Made by a program: the position numbers and the translations under genes
Assembly: GCF_019112545.1 (NCBI RefSeq)
Contig: NW_025064899.1
Span: forward strand, 85,185 to 149,184
Origin: Guyanagaster necrorhizus
Lineage: Eukaryota > Basidiomycota > Agaricomycetes > Agaricales > Physalacriaceae
Length of the DNA stretch: 64,000 nucleotides
Direction: 5' to 3'
The notes under the pieces: model-generated
Told to the model about the DNA's origin: nothing
The model's input: only the letters and a program-made list of their open reading frames with translations
Databases searched by the model: none
Shown: positions 25,340-37,243 of the stretch, one piece after another
Layout: every line of letters starts with the position of its first letter
Position numbering within the stretch: the stretch's first letter is position 1

Positions 25340-26829
25340 TTTGAAGATGAGCAGTGATACTGAATGGCAGAGTGAGAATCAACTTTTTTGAAGGAAGAAA
25401 GAATAACATATATGTGACACTCATGCCCTATATATATAGCACTGTGGCATATGAAGCTTGATGCTGATAGTGGGATTTATCTCATAAAGATTAAAATTTT
25501 TTTCTTTGATTCTAGATGTATCAATATCAAAGATCAGCATTGAGACATCTGAAAATATATTTGATAAGAAGTGTAATTAACCCTACTTGGTATATGCAGC
25601 TTCTTATGCAGCTTCTTCTTTTTCAAGAATCCAATCAATCAATAACTGCAGTTGCTGCAGTTTTTTGAAAAAATATTCAGGGAAAAGATTCAGACATGTT
25701 CAGTGATTATCAAGGTGGAACATATTCAAAAAAATAATTGTATGCTGCAATACATCATCAGTGGAAGCAGAATTTTACCATCCTATATTTAATGCAATTA
25801 TAGCTTTGATTGCACAAATTACTTTTTGGCTGTTGTGCTATGCACCCTGCCAAATGTTCAATCATATCATACAGCCACTTAATTATCTTTTATCTGATCA
25901 ATGAACTTCATCATGGATTGATAGCTAGCAGCATCAATGTCAACATGCTGTGGGTGCTAATATCACTTGATTGTGATTCTCTACTTCTGCATTCACTCCT
26001 CTGCCTCTTGTACTCAACATCTATTCTCACTCTCTAGCATGATCTATGCCCATTCCATCCACTCCACCAGCCAATCACCATCTCCAACCTTAATGCTGAA
26101 TTCATGCCATGAAGATTGACCTTTGGATGAACCACAGCATTGCTCAGAGACAAACCAATGCACAATTGGCAACATTTAAGTCAGATCTGATGAAATATGT
26201 AAGAGTGCAAGAGCAGGAGATCAGAGTGCAGTTGAGGTATATGCTGATGGACTGGCTACTTCTGTAAGTGCTATATGCACCTGTCATGATCTGATTAATT
26301 TTAGATCAGAAAGTTAGATCACAGGTCTGATCTTCATTGGATGATCTAGGGATCAAGTTCAGGAATTAGAGTCTGGGTGATCCACTGCACAGTCAGCAGT
26401 ACTGGTGACCATTCTCTCTGTGGGAAAACACAATAGGAGGACAACACTGGAAGAATAAGTATCCAGTATAAACTTCAGTGGCTGGAGGATGAGACACTGT
26501 AATATGAGTTTTATCATTCTATAGACCAAAATTATCTCTGATGTTTTGCAGGAGCACAGAACACTTTATTTTGATGACACAACCATAGCTGTTCATTTCT
26601 TGATAATTGCCATACATATTTTGTACTTAGCATTGTTACATTCCTGTAGCATACTTGCCAACCATATATCTTGACAATGTAGACTTCCATACCATACTAT
26701 AGTTATTGCTATACCTAGCATACAATCATTCTCAAAATGTAAAATAAATCTGTAGCATACTGAATGTTATTTTGTACTCAAGATTTCTTAATGAGAGCCA
26801 TATTCTGCTCTCCATGTGAAAATTGGTGA

Positions 26830-27484
26830 TTTACCACAGAGTGGATGCACTCACTATAAGATTCTCAATGACAAGAATGGACATATTTCAAGATTCAGTC
26901 ATGTACTGTGGACTGGATGCAAGCCCTATGCTGTTTCTAAAACACAAAAATGGATATATTTTGAGAATTAGTCATGTACTACAGACTGGATACAAGGCCT
27001 ACACTGTTTCTAAAACACAAAAATGAGCATATTTCAAGAATCAGTAATGTACTGTGGACTGAATGCAAGCCTTACAAGATTCCAAAACACAAGAATAGAC
27101 ATATTTTGAGATTTGGTAATGTACCATAGACTGTACATGCTACCTACACAAATTCTAAATTGCAATAATAGGCATATTTCAAGATTTGGTCATGTACTGT
27201 AAAAGAATTATGCTCCTCATGTCTATGTCACATGCAAATGGGCATAGACTTCATGTACTGTGAAACAGATATGCCCCCTATCCAAGCACATGGATCATGC
27301 ACAAGAGAGACCACTGTGCATTTGCAGTACCAGCCTGTGCATGGTCCATGCACTGAGTGAGGCATCTATTGCATTTTGCAGTCCCACCACTGCTGTTCTG
27401 TGTACTGCTGCTGCTTTAAACCCTAACTTAGGGTTGCTTCTGAGGTTTTTCTGAGAAATTCATGTACCATCATCTACCTATAAG
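26830..27484 (-). repeat. 5' TIR and subterminal repeat array of E4
   Basis: At least five units (each containing CATGTACTG and TGGACTGGATGCAAG-like blocks followed by AACACAAAAATGG) lie between about 26830 and 27200, then the conserved end block and CTATAAG. This array is longer than at the E3 right end. The 64-codon frame at 27260 is repeat-borne. Confidence 0.75.
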
Positions 27485-27659
27485 CATGAAATCAAATGAT
27501 ACTGTCAAAAGATCCACAGGCTGAGATAGAACAGCTCAAGCATCTCAAGCTTGACATGATTGTGCACTGGTCATTGATGTTCTTGATGTGTTATCATGGG
27601 GTTCTATTGAAAGAGATGCATGACCAAGTCTGATTGTGATAATTTTGAGTTGCTAACAT

Positions 27660-28580
27660 AGTTACAGGCAGTAAAACAATTTTTGAAGGAGTTGATTGAT
27701 GATGAAAAAAATAAGGCTGAGACACAGAAGTTAGAGTCATTGAAGATAACAACAGATGAATGGAACAGACTGCAGTCCTTCACAACACTTCTTTTGGTGC
27801 ATGTGGCCCATGAGCTGGGTATAGACTCACTGCCTCAAAAGTTTGAGGGAGTAGTGGCATGTACACTGGGCCTTTGCTAATGGGCTTTCTATTACAGCTT
27901 TTTGATGATGCTCAGCAAGAATTCTCTGCTGAAGGGTATCCCACCCTCTGCCTTGTTATACCTGCACTCAAGCAACTCTATCACAATCTCAGAAAATGCC
28001 TCAATGCTCTGGAATATGCCCTGTTTCCTGAGGCCATTCAGGTCAGCCTAGCTACTATTGAACACCATTACTCTTGTGTCAAAAACTCGGATGCCTATAT
28101 CATTTGTTCAGGTCAGTGAAGCACTCTGTATTCATTCATCATATATCCTTATGTCATTTTTTATCAGTTCTTGATCCATCTCAGAAGATATCTTGGTTCA
28201 ACAGTGAATGAGATGAGACCACATGCAGCAAAGCCTAGAATCTTGTTTGGAATAAGACATGTGTCCAAGTGAAGTTCTGTTTTTATTGTGACTGACATCA
28301 CATAGTTCAAAGCTCACTATGATGCAATGTATGGAATCACAGAGGCTCCTCTAAAATTGCCTAGGATGTCAAAAAAGAGGGAAAAGATAAAGCACCTTCT
28401 CTCAGTCTCTTATGATAAAGCCCCAGTGACTATCTCTCAAAGATGGGGAGAACAGTTCAATGAGTATATAAACATGAAGGATCACTTGAATGAGGATCAG
28501 TCTATTGTGACATGGTGGAGTGTACATCCTTTTTTTCTATCCATGCCTATTTCATTTGTTAAGATTGTGTAGTTGAACTC
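27660..28580 (+). pseudogene. hAT-superfamily transposase remnant
   Basis: Open pieces at 27683-27880, 27859-28119 and 28327-28572 are consecutive parts of one protein. Features of hAT transposases can be seen: ITTDEWNRLQSFTTLL ahead of YPTLCLVIPALKQLYHNLRK, then VLDPSQKISWFN across a GTCAGTG...TATCAG junction near 28113-28147, and VTWWSVHPFF, the W-W-x-x-H/N block before the dimerisation region. The C-terminal dimerisation domain is not clear. It starts about 175 bases after the end of E4 in the opposite orientation. It could be an independent hAT relic or the upstream gene of the TIR-family copy that follows. Identification rests on motif order only. Confidence 0.5.
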
Positions 28581-28595
28581 AGAGCATCTTCCCAT

Positions 28596-29227
28596 ATGAA
28601 TAGCAATAGTGCTCAATTATCTATATACATTGATATGTTGCCAGTGTTGGGTACCTTTCTTAGTATAAAGGAGATGCACACAAGTGATATCACCCAACTA
28701 CTTTTCCCCTTTAGCATGAACTCTGACCAGAATGATGACAGTTTCTTTCAGGGATCAGGATATACAAGTAGCTTGTTCACTGACAATGAAGATCAGGAAG
28801 AAGCAGGAGGAGCAGAAGAAGCAGGAGCAGAAGAAAAAGAAGAGGATGAGGACAATGATGAGGATCAATGTCATGATGGTATGCATATTACTGGAAAGTA
28901 GCCATTGGTCTAATCAGGCATCTAGCATCTTTGACCCCTCCTTCTGTTCATGCCATTGGACATTGGAGATCTCATCAAAGCAGGCACTCTGAGTCCACCC
29001 ATATTCATAATCATCATGGGAGATGTCATCACCATCCAGAACAGAGAGATGAAGATGATGATGCTCATCAGTCATTCTGTTGAAGCTGGTGCCCTGAGCT
29101 CACCACTAGTGATGAGGAGGATCATCATCAGAGATGTCATTGCCATCCAGAACAAAGGGATGAAGAGGATGATGCTTATCAGTCATCCCATTGAAGCATC
29201 CCCAGGCCAGCCTCTAGTGATGAGGAT
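28596..29227 (+). pseudogene. Acidic repeat region at the start of the interrupted TIR-family copy (E5, part a)
   Basis: The frame at 28596-28901 ends in a very acidic run (Glu/Asp-rich from about 28790 to 28870). Between about 28970 and 29227 a 107-111-bp tandem repeat (GATGTCATC at 29022 and 29133; GATGAGGA at 29111 and 29218) encodes further Asp/Glu/His-rich segments. Removing the retrotransposon 29228-37243 and one AGGAT joins this frame to 37249, giving SSDEDDG and continuing through HQQGEIIHREWDPDND. The coding sequence therefore spans the insertion. Confidence 0.55.
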
Positions 29228-29692
29228 TGTTAGGCTCAAGCAGCATGTGATAGACTAGCACATGATAAGCTAATGTGGCTTTGTGTTCAAGCCTTCCATT
29301 AGGGTTCACAATGTAGTTGTTCATGCTTCAAGGCTTTTTATGAAGTAGCTTGAGAGTAGAATGAGGATGTATAAACTTTAGCTCAAAGCTGGGTTGTTAC
29401 CAGTGAGAGCATGCTCTTTAAATACTGTATATGGTGTGCTAATAATAATCCTATGCTAATTGTGTGTTTCTCTGCTTGTTGTGCTCTTTGTCCTTGAGCA
29501 TTGCAACCATACATAAAAGAGTGACTGTGTGTCCTCAGGCAGTGTTGTGAAGGAAGAATAGTGGATGGCTCATTTGTGATGACTAAGCCCTTCCCACATT
29601 TCCAAGTGCTAGTCTTCCTTAAGCACTCTGACTAAGCATAAATAGGGGTTAAGGACAGAAAATAAGGAAAAAAAAAAGGAAAAATCATAACA
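29228..29692 (-). repeat. 3' LTR of the minus-strand chromovirus
   Basis: TGTTAGGCTC to AATCATAACA on the plus strand. It is nearly identical to 36779-37243 apart from scattered transitions and a short cluster near 29540 (TCCTCAGG against TTGTTGGG). The adjacent 29693-29708 is the complement of the purine tract that precedes a 3' LTR. Confidence 0.95.
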
Positions 29693-29729
29693 TTACCCCC
29701 TCCTTAAGACCATCATCCTGATGGTTTAA

Positions 29730-32700
29730 TTAAGGGATAGTTCATAGTTGCATATTGCTTCAGTGGCATTCATGTGTTTCTCATTTACCCACTGATTTGA
29801 TTTGGGACTATATCCTTTCCAGCTGACAAGATAGTCAACTGTAGTCATCATTCTACTGCCTTTTGCTTTGACCTTTCATAGTCTGTGGTATAGGACTTGT
29901 TCAATCTCAGTGCTCTTCATCATCGATCAGCTCTGGAGGTGGCAGGGGAGGACATGTCTAGCTGGGAAATGCAGGTGTGATATAGGGGATCAATAATGCC
30001 TCATTAAAGATGTTGTGAATCTTCCAGGTTGTCAGTAAATGCAGCTTGTATGTGCTGGCACCAATCTTTGCTAAGATGAGGAAGGAGCCAGTACATTTAT
30101 TGGCCAGCTTTCATTTGGGGCAAGGGAGGTGAAAGTTTGTGGTGTCTAGCCACACCTTGTCATTGATGTTGTAATTGTGAGCTGTTCATTGATGCTTGTT
30201 GTATTGGACCTTCATTGTTGTGGCTGCCTTTTCTAGGGCTTTCTTTGTTTCATTGTGGATTTTTGCCATGGTGGTGGCAAAATCTGTGAATGCCAGAGTT
30301 GAGGCATGTTATCATTCTGTTTAGGTGATGTGGGGGTGTCGACCATAGTTGATGAAGAATGGTGTCTTCCTCATCATGGAATGGACCCAGTTATTGTGCT
30401 GGAAGGCAGCCAGCACTAGCCATTTGACCCAGTCATCTTGGTGATAATTAATGAAGAGATGGAGATATTTTTTGATCTCCTGGTTTGCATGTTCTGTCTG
30501 CCCATCAGTCTGTGGATGGTACATGATTGATGTGTTCCTCTTGATATAGAGCAGACGATACAGATCATCTAGGAATTTGGAGACAAATTGTGGCCCTCGA
30601 TCAGAGATGACAACTTGTGGCATGCTATATTTTGCATAGACCTTGTTGTGTAGGATTTTGGCCCATCTTTCAGAGGTTAACTCTGTTGAGCAAGCTATTG
30701 GAATGATTGCTTTAGAGAAGCGATTGACAATGACAATGATTGCATTATAACCATTGCAATCTGGGAGCCCAGTGATCATATCAACAGAGATATGAGTCCA
30801 GGGTGATGATGGAGTTTCATTCAGATGAAGTGGCATGGGTCATGCCTGGATTGATGATTTCCCACACTGGCAAACTTCACATGCTTTAACATATGTTGTG
30901 ATGTCATTCCCCATTTTGGGCCACCAGTATTCCTGTAGTACCAGCTCCTTGGTTTTGGCAATGCCAGAGTGTCCTGCAGTTGCATGGTCATGGCAGATGG
31001 CAATGATTTCTCCATGTAGCCCTTTGTTCTGAGGGATATAAATGCACCTGTCATAGCAAATTAGCCCTCCTTCCTTTGTTATTCCTTGCTCATGATTGAG
31101 GGAAGGAGTGATCTGCTGATCCCACTTGTGGCTGTCTTGCATAGCACTTTTGATTCACTCATGAATCTCCTCCTCTGTGGGCATTATCATGGCCTGAAAA
31201 TACTTGGGTCACAATAAGGTTATGCCTTTATTGTCCATGCTTTCTTGATCATAGTCAGCCCTTCAGCTCAGAAGGTCGGCCTTCTTGTTGGTGATACCGG
31301 CCTTGTGATGAAGCATGTACTGGTATTGACTGAGCTCAGTGACCCATTGGGCTTGTCAACAATTTAGTTTTTGGGGTTGATGGAAGTATTGTAGGTTCTG
31401 GTGGTCAGTCCAGATTTCAAATACCTCTATTGCCCCTATAAGGTAATGCTGCCATTCTTCCAGCATGAGCATGATGGCAAGGAGCTCCTTATCATAAATT
31501 TCATAGTTCTGCTCAGTGGTCATGAGGGCCTTAGACAGAAAGGTGACTGGTCACCATTTCCCATCCTGCTCCTGAGATAGTACTGCTCCAATGGCCCTCT
31601 CACTTGAGTTGGCTTCTACTCTGTATTTCCCTTCCTGAATGGGGATGGCAAGGACTATGTCCTCAGTGAGTCACCTTTTCAAGTCATTGAATGCAGTTTG
31701 TTGTGAGGGTCCCCATGTCTATGAGACATTCCCAGTCAGTTGAGTCATGGGTCAGATGATCTTACTGTAATCCTGAATGAAGCATTGATAGAAATTTGTG
31801 AATCCCAAAAATGATTGTAACTCCTTTTTCTTGATTGGTTCCAGCCATTCTGTTATGCCTGTGACTTTGATGGGATCCATCTGAATGCTTCCTTCTGAGA
31901 TGATTACTCTGAGGTACTCTGTCTCTAGTACCTCAAATTCACACTTCTCCACCTTGAGGAATAATTTGTGCTTCCTCATGAGGGCCAACACCTGTCTTAC
32001 CAGCTTCTGATGTTCCTCCCTTGTCTTGGACATGATCAAGATGTCATCAAGATAAATGGTAACCCTTCTGGTGGCAATAAGGTTTTTGAAAATGTCATTC
32101 ATCATCCACTGGAAGATCACTGGAGAATTGGTGAGTCCAAAGAACATGATGGTGGGTTTGAACAGTCCTTGATTGGTTCTGAATGCTGCTTTCCACTTGT
32201 CACCTTTTTTTATGTGAACATTATTGTATCCCCACTGTACATCAAGTTTGGTGTAGTACTTGGCCCCCCTGAGCTTGTCCATCAGTTCTGAGATCAGCAG
32301 GAGGGGATATCAGTTTTTTATAGTCATCTCATTTAATTTCCAATAGTTCTGCACAGGCTGAAGCTTTTCATCCTTCTTTTTAATGAAGAAGAAGAGGGAT
32401 GCCATGGGGGACTTTGAGGGCTGGATGCATCCACTGGACAGATTCTTCTCCAGGAATTTGTCAAGTTTCTGCTGCTCATTGACACTAAGTGGATACATTT
32501 TGCAGTCCAGATTGGCATTAGCATTTGGGATTAGTTCGATTGCATGATTCCAGGGTTTTGGCTCAGGTAGCTCATCAAAACTTTCCTTCTCAAACAGGTC
32601 CCTGAAATCTCGTGCCCATTCAGGTATCATTTCTTCCAATACCTTCTCTTCTTTCTGCTCATTGGCTCTAGTGGCCAATTCATTGGCATGATGCATGGTG

Positions 32701-33150
32701 CAGATGTGTAGCTCCCTCTGGACATCCACTGCAAGGATTGTTTCACCATCCTCCATTTCCTTGTCCCACTGGTCTTTCAGATCTTCATCTGGAAGCTCAA
32801 ATGGAATCTTTCAGCAACAGCATCTGGCAAATGTAATTCATCCAGTCTTTTAATTGATTAGTGGGTTATGACATATGAGCCAGTCATGGCTGAGGAAGAT
32901 CTCCTTGGTCCCAAGGTCTGTGATGGCTAGGTCAATTCATTTGGAATGATCTCTGATTGTGAGCCTTAACTCTACAAACTTGGTGATTGAACTGGCTTGG
33001 TTCTTCATTCCATCGACATTATAGACTGGTATGGAGGCCACAGTGGCTTGTGTTGGAAGGTTATGCTTGTTGACGAAAGCTTGATTAATGGAACTCCCAG
33101 TGCATCCACTGTCTATTAATGTGGTCACAGCATGGGTGGTTCAGGATGTC
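29730..33150 (-). pseudogene. Pol of the minus-strand chromovirus
   Basis: Protease: TTLIDSGCTGSSINQAF (33128 downward). RT: 32756-31752, containing [28 protein letters not shown] and the catalytic YLDD near 32060. RNase H follows to about 31200 (DKELLAIMLMLEEW). Integrase zinc-binding region HDHATAGHSGIAKTKELVL and CEVCQ lie at 31142-30840. The core at 30836-30321 shows D in SVDMITGLPD, D in ISDRGPQF and E in TEHANQE. A C-terminal chromodomain with W-K-G-Y and NQWVNEKHMNA lies at about 29900-29720. Chromodomains direct integration to modified histones. RT and integrase core keep their catalytic residues. Stops between the pieces make this copy non-functional as it stands. Confidence 0.9.
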
Positions 33151-33729
33151 AGCATCTTGATTTGAGCCTTTATAAGCAGATCCTGTCCTGTTGTTTTGGA
33201 TCTCCAAATGAATTTTCATGGCTCTTGTAGCTCATCGAGCCACTCCAATGCTTGGTGCTATTCAGCCTTCTTTATTCTCTCTACTACTTCATTGGTTGCT
33301 TCTTTGGCACAGGTTCTATAGATCCAGTTTTTAAGCACAGCCTTGGCCATGGCTTTGTTCCTGGCTTCTTGTATTGCCCTCCAAGTCCATTTGGTATCGA
33401 ATGGCTTGAGTCAGGTTCTGGGGCTCTCTGCCTCTGTTTGGCCCAAGGGCAATTGAGTCTCTTTTTGTGATTCTTTGATGTGCATATCATAAACTTGTGG
33501 TATATTTGAATGCATGATAGGTTTAGATATAGAAGTAACTACAGAAGTACTGTCAGTCCATCCAGCAGCTATGGAGTGCACATCATCAGAGGTTTTGGCT
33601 GGGGCAGTGGAATTGCTCACTGGCTGGCCTCTTCTTTTACCTCCTCCACTTTTGTCTTCTTGCTGAGTTCTTCATCTTCCTTTTGTAATTCAGTGATCTG
33701 GGCTTGAATATCCTCCCTCATCCTCTTCT

Positions 33730-36515
33730 TCTTTGGGCAATCCTTCACCATGTGACCCTTCTGTCCACAGTTGAAACACTTTTCTTCCTTCTTTAGTCAG
33801 TCAATGTTCATTGGTTTGCCTCCTCTGATGTACATAGTGCCTGTGCTGGTTTTCTGCATGCTGTATGCAGGGGCCATGGGAGTTTCCGATGATTTCCTGG
33901 CAGTTTGCCCTGACTTGTTTGAGGTTGATGGAGTCAACCTTTTGGAGTAATCCTGCAGTGTTGTGGCTTCCGCTTTCTGCCTTTGTTGCTCTCAGTACAT
34001 CTTGATGATTCATTCCTTCCATTCATCATATCCATTTGGCATCAGCATCCTGACCCCAATTGCAGATATCATTGTGATGTATGAAGAGGGGACCCCCCTT
34101 TTGAGGGCTTCAACCATTTGCCCATCGTTGGCTGTGTCATCCTGAATGCCAGCAAGTTTGGCAAGTCATTCTGGCTCATCAAAGTAATCAGTGGCCACCT
34201 TATTGGCCATCTTATACTCCTTGATCCATTGCTTATGAACTTTCTGGACTGCTGGATCAATGAACTTGTCATTGAGCATTTGTTTGAACACCAGCCAAGA
34301 GGGGTAGCGGTAGTGTTCTCACATCTTGGAGTGGAAATTCAGGGAAATGAGGATTCACCATGTTTTGGCTTTTTTCTCAAGATAGGAGGCAGCGAATACT
34401 ACTTTGTTTATATTGCTTCCTAGGTAACTGATGTAGACTTCAAAGTATTGTTCACAGTCTACCAAGAACCTGTCTATGTCATTGGATGCTCCCTTGAAAG
34501 GGCAGGGCTTCCAGAGGAGATCAGGGCAGCACTGAAGAACATTAGCATTTTCTGGTAGTGCACCCATTGGGTTGGGCCATTCCAAGAAGGGTGGCTGATG
34601 CCACTCCCCCAGTGGCCCTGAGAATGAATGAAGAGAGTGGTCATTGGCAACCAGGCTTCCTTTTGGGGTATTGATTTGGATGATGACCCTGTCTTGAATA
34701 GTGAACCCAAGGCAGGTGGCTTTGGAGTTATCTCATATAGGTTCCTTTTCTGATCCACTAGTTCTGGCCTGATCAGGAGGCAGTTGTCCCCCTAGGAGTT
34801 GGCTACCTCTGCCAGTCCATGGGTTTTGGAATCCTGCCATTGGCTGTGGCCAGGATTTGGCTAGCCAGGCTGCCATAGTCTGGGTAGAGTAGTCAGAGGT
34901 TGAAAAGGTGCTTCATACTGATGAGGCCTGGTACTCAGCCTGTCTCAGTGTAATGGGGGGGGGGGGAGTTTGTGGCATTGATTGTATAGTGAGTGTTGCT
35001 TGGTAGGCCAGTGGTTGGCTGACTGGGTACTCCAGATGTCTCCAGTTATACTGTTGGGCAGCATAGTCTGTTGCTGCCCACCTCAGAATTTCTGTTTATT
35101 TATCAGTAGTTGAATGCAAGTATAATTGTCTCATATGTGATACTGCCCAAGCAGCATCATGCCACAAGAAATTTACTCCTCACAGGTAGTACTCCTGGTA
35201 CTCCTGCATCCTTTCTTTCTGAGTCAACCTTTCCACTTCTTTGTGGTCTGTTTCCTCCTGCAAGTCATATGGTGGCCCCTTGAGTGGTTCACTGCTCTCC
35301 ATTTCTTCTTCCTCATCCTCATTGTCCTCCTCAAGGAGGGAACTGATGGGCCAGTCATAAATACTCTCTATGACCTCTTGGTGTATCATTGCTTCGCTCC
35401 CTTGGCTGAATACTCAGACCAGTGGCTGTGGGGCCTGAGGCATCCTCATAGGTGGTGATGGGTCAACTTCTGATACTGGAATCGTACCAGTTTCCCCCAG
35501 TTGCTCTTGCCACCTCCACTTGCTTATGATAGAGGCAGATGTTGTGTTGGTAGTCATCATTGATAAGCTGCCTGACAATCCTACTTCCAAAAAAACCTCA
35601 GAGAGTGCAGATGGGGATGTGAGCAGTTCTGGGGACTCATAATCCATAATATCTGAGGACAGACTCGTTGCTTCCAAAAGTGGAGTCAGCACTGGAGGTT
35701 CATGAGGAAGGGGGATATTGGGGAGTCAGAGGCCTCCTATATCATCTGGTCCAGGTGCCATCAGCCCAGTGCTCTGGGATTCTGCTGCTCAGAGTGCTGA
35801 GCTCCCTAAAGATGGGGGTGGGGAGTGAGAGGTCAGCTTGTATGGGTGCAAGAACACTGGCAACCTCAGGCCATAGCCCTTGCCAGTTGGGCCCTCTCCA
35901 CTTCTCACTGCTGGTTTCTGTGGTACTTGTCATACTGTGCAGCCTCCTGTCTCTGCTGCTCCTTAACTGTGGACTGGTCTTCTGGCTCATTATGTACTGG
36001 CTGCGGCTCATTCTGCCACCTGCACTCCTCCTGTTGAACAGTGTCATCATAGTTGAAGGGGACAGTAAAGTCTCAGGTCAGGAAGTACCGATGGATAGTC
36101 TCTTTCCATACTTGTCATCATTGCTCTTCATCATTTGGAGGGGTTCTCCCCACCCTCAAGCTGGTTCTGGTGGGGGGACAAAGGCTGTGAGACTGGCTTC
36201 AAGAAGTTCGGTGGCTGGTTTGCCGAGCCATTCAAGAGGCATCGAGAGAGTCCCTGGCATGGTCAGCAATCCCATGGGTTTGGGAGGCAGAAGAAGAGGA
36301 GAGAGACTGTCAGAAGAAGTCTTCTGAGAGGTCCTCATCTTCATGGTCAGAGGGAGATCCTGATACAAGGATCTCTTGTCTTTTTGAGATGCTAGTGTCC
36401 TGGTTTCTGGATTGGTACTGTCTTTCTTCTTCTTTGTCACCATCCCCCAGATGCGAGCCACTAGGCCTGGCTTCTGAGGGCTGGTAGGTCGTTCATCAGG
36501 ATTCAGAGATGTCAT
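33730..36515 (-). pseudogene. Gag of the minus-strand chromovirus, with a long N-terminal extension
   Basis: An ATG at 36513-36515 starts a frame (MTSLNPDERPTSPQK) that matches the gag start of the plus-strand sister (MTSLTLSEHP). A Ser/Thr/Pro-rich and then acidic region of several hundred residues precedes the retrotransposon gag domain (about 34640-34050, including FKGASNDIDRFLVDCEQYFE). A CCHC zinc knuckle, CFNCGQKGHMVKDC, lies near 33740-33782. Gag forms the particle and binds RNA. The frame is broken by stops and shifts into the pieces 36515-36156, 35692-35180 and 34585-34069. The unusual length upstream of the gag domain is shared with the sister element, so it belongs to the family. 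Confidence 0.8.
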
Positions 36516-36764
36516 GGAGTGGGAGGTTGGGGGTTATGTTTCATAGGATTTCGTGAATGTGTAGAAACTCATTGTAATGTCAAAGGGCTCAGGCAGTGAT
36601 TGAATGGTGTCCTCAGCACAGCTGGATGATCACCAATAATCCTATCAATATTCTGATGATGGAGGAAAGGAGTCCAAAGAACTCATGGTCAAAATTTGGG
36701 TTGGTGAAGGTTGTAAGGGGTATTTGGTTTCTCAGCACAATTAGGCTTGAGAAGGGGAAGATGA

Positions 36765-36777
36765 AGCTTCGAGCTAA
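36765..36777 (-). promoter_or_regulatory. Primer-binding site of the minus-strand chromovirus (self-complementary type)
   Basis: Immediately inside the 5' LTR the coding strand reads TTAGCTCGAAGCT, which pairs with AGCTTTGAGCTAA of the LTR (complement of 36929-36941) with one mismatch. No match to a tRNA 3' end (TGG...) is apparent. The sister copy has a perfect match. Confidence 0.7.
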
Positions 36778-36778
36778 T

Positions 36779-37243
36779 TGTTAGGCTCAAGCAGCATGTG
36801 ATAGACTAGCATGTGATAAGCTAATGTGGCTTCATGTTCAAGCCTTCCATTAGGGTTCACAATGTAGTTGTTCATGCTTCAAGGCTTTTTATGAAGTAGC
36901 TTGAGAGTAGAATGAGGATGTATAAACTTTAGCTCAAAGCTGGGTTGTTACCAGTGAGAGCATGCTCTTTAAATACTGTATATGGTGTGCTAATAATAAT
37001 CCTATGCTAATTGTGTGTTTCTCTGCTTGTTGTGCTCTTTGTCCTTGAGCATTGCAACCATACATAAAAGAGTGACTGTGTGTTGTTGGGCAGTGTTGTG
37101 AAGGAAGAATAGCAGATGGCTCATTTGTGATGACTAAGCCCTTCCCACATTTCCAAGTGCTAGTCTTCCTTAGGCACTCTGACTAAGCATAAATAGAGGT
37201 TAAGGACAGAAAATAAGGAAAAGAAAAAGGAAAAATCATAACA
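36779..37243 (-). repeat. 5' LTR of the minus-strand chromovirus
   Basis: Identical in length (465 bp) to 29228-29692 and flanked outside by AGGAT. On the coding strand a TATTTAAAGAG box lies just upstream of the CAGCTTTGAGCTAAAG block (complement of 36926-36942), which marks the probable transcript start. Confidence 0.95.

Larger units (their letters stand above)
23165..27484 (-). mobile_element. TIR element copy E4 carrying the SNF2 gene, minus strand, 3' truncated
   Basis: Its 5' end is complete: terminal CTATAAG at 27478-27484, the conserved end block, then subterminal units down to about 26830. A leader of about 1.5 kb and the SNF2 gene (from 25339) follow. Similarity to E3 stops near 23164, in the middle of lobe 1 to lobe 2 of the SNF2 gene. 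Together E3 and E4 define a full element of roughly 8 kb: TIR, about 2.1 kb of leader, gene, about 0.8 kb, TIR. Confidence 0.7.
29228..37243 (-). mobile_element. Nearly complete chromovirus (Ty3/gypsy), minus strand, target duplication AGGAT
   Basis: Two 465-bp LTRs (29228-29692 and 36779-37243) flank gag and pol read on the minus strand. AGGAT is present at 29223-29227 and 37244-37248. Order on the coding strand: LTR, PBS, gag with zinc knuckle, protease, RT, RNase H, integrase, chromodomain, polypurine tract, LTR. Scattered stops and small shifts interrupt the frames. CpG is intermediate between the older island and the plus-strand sister copy. It sits inside the TIR-family copy E5. Confidence 0.95.

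Noticed and set aside
34942..34960. Homopolymer G tract of about a dozen bases
   Set aside because: It lies inside the decayed gag region and is probably slippage with no function.
35668..36327. 219-codon plus frame and neighbours
   Set aside because: They are antisense to the gag extension of the minus-strand chromovirus.
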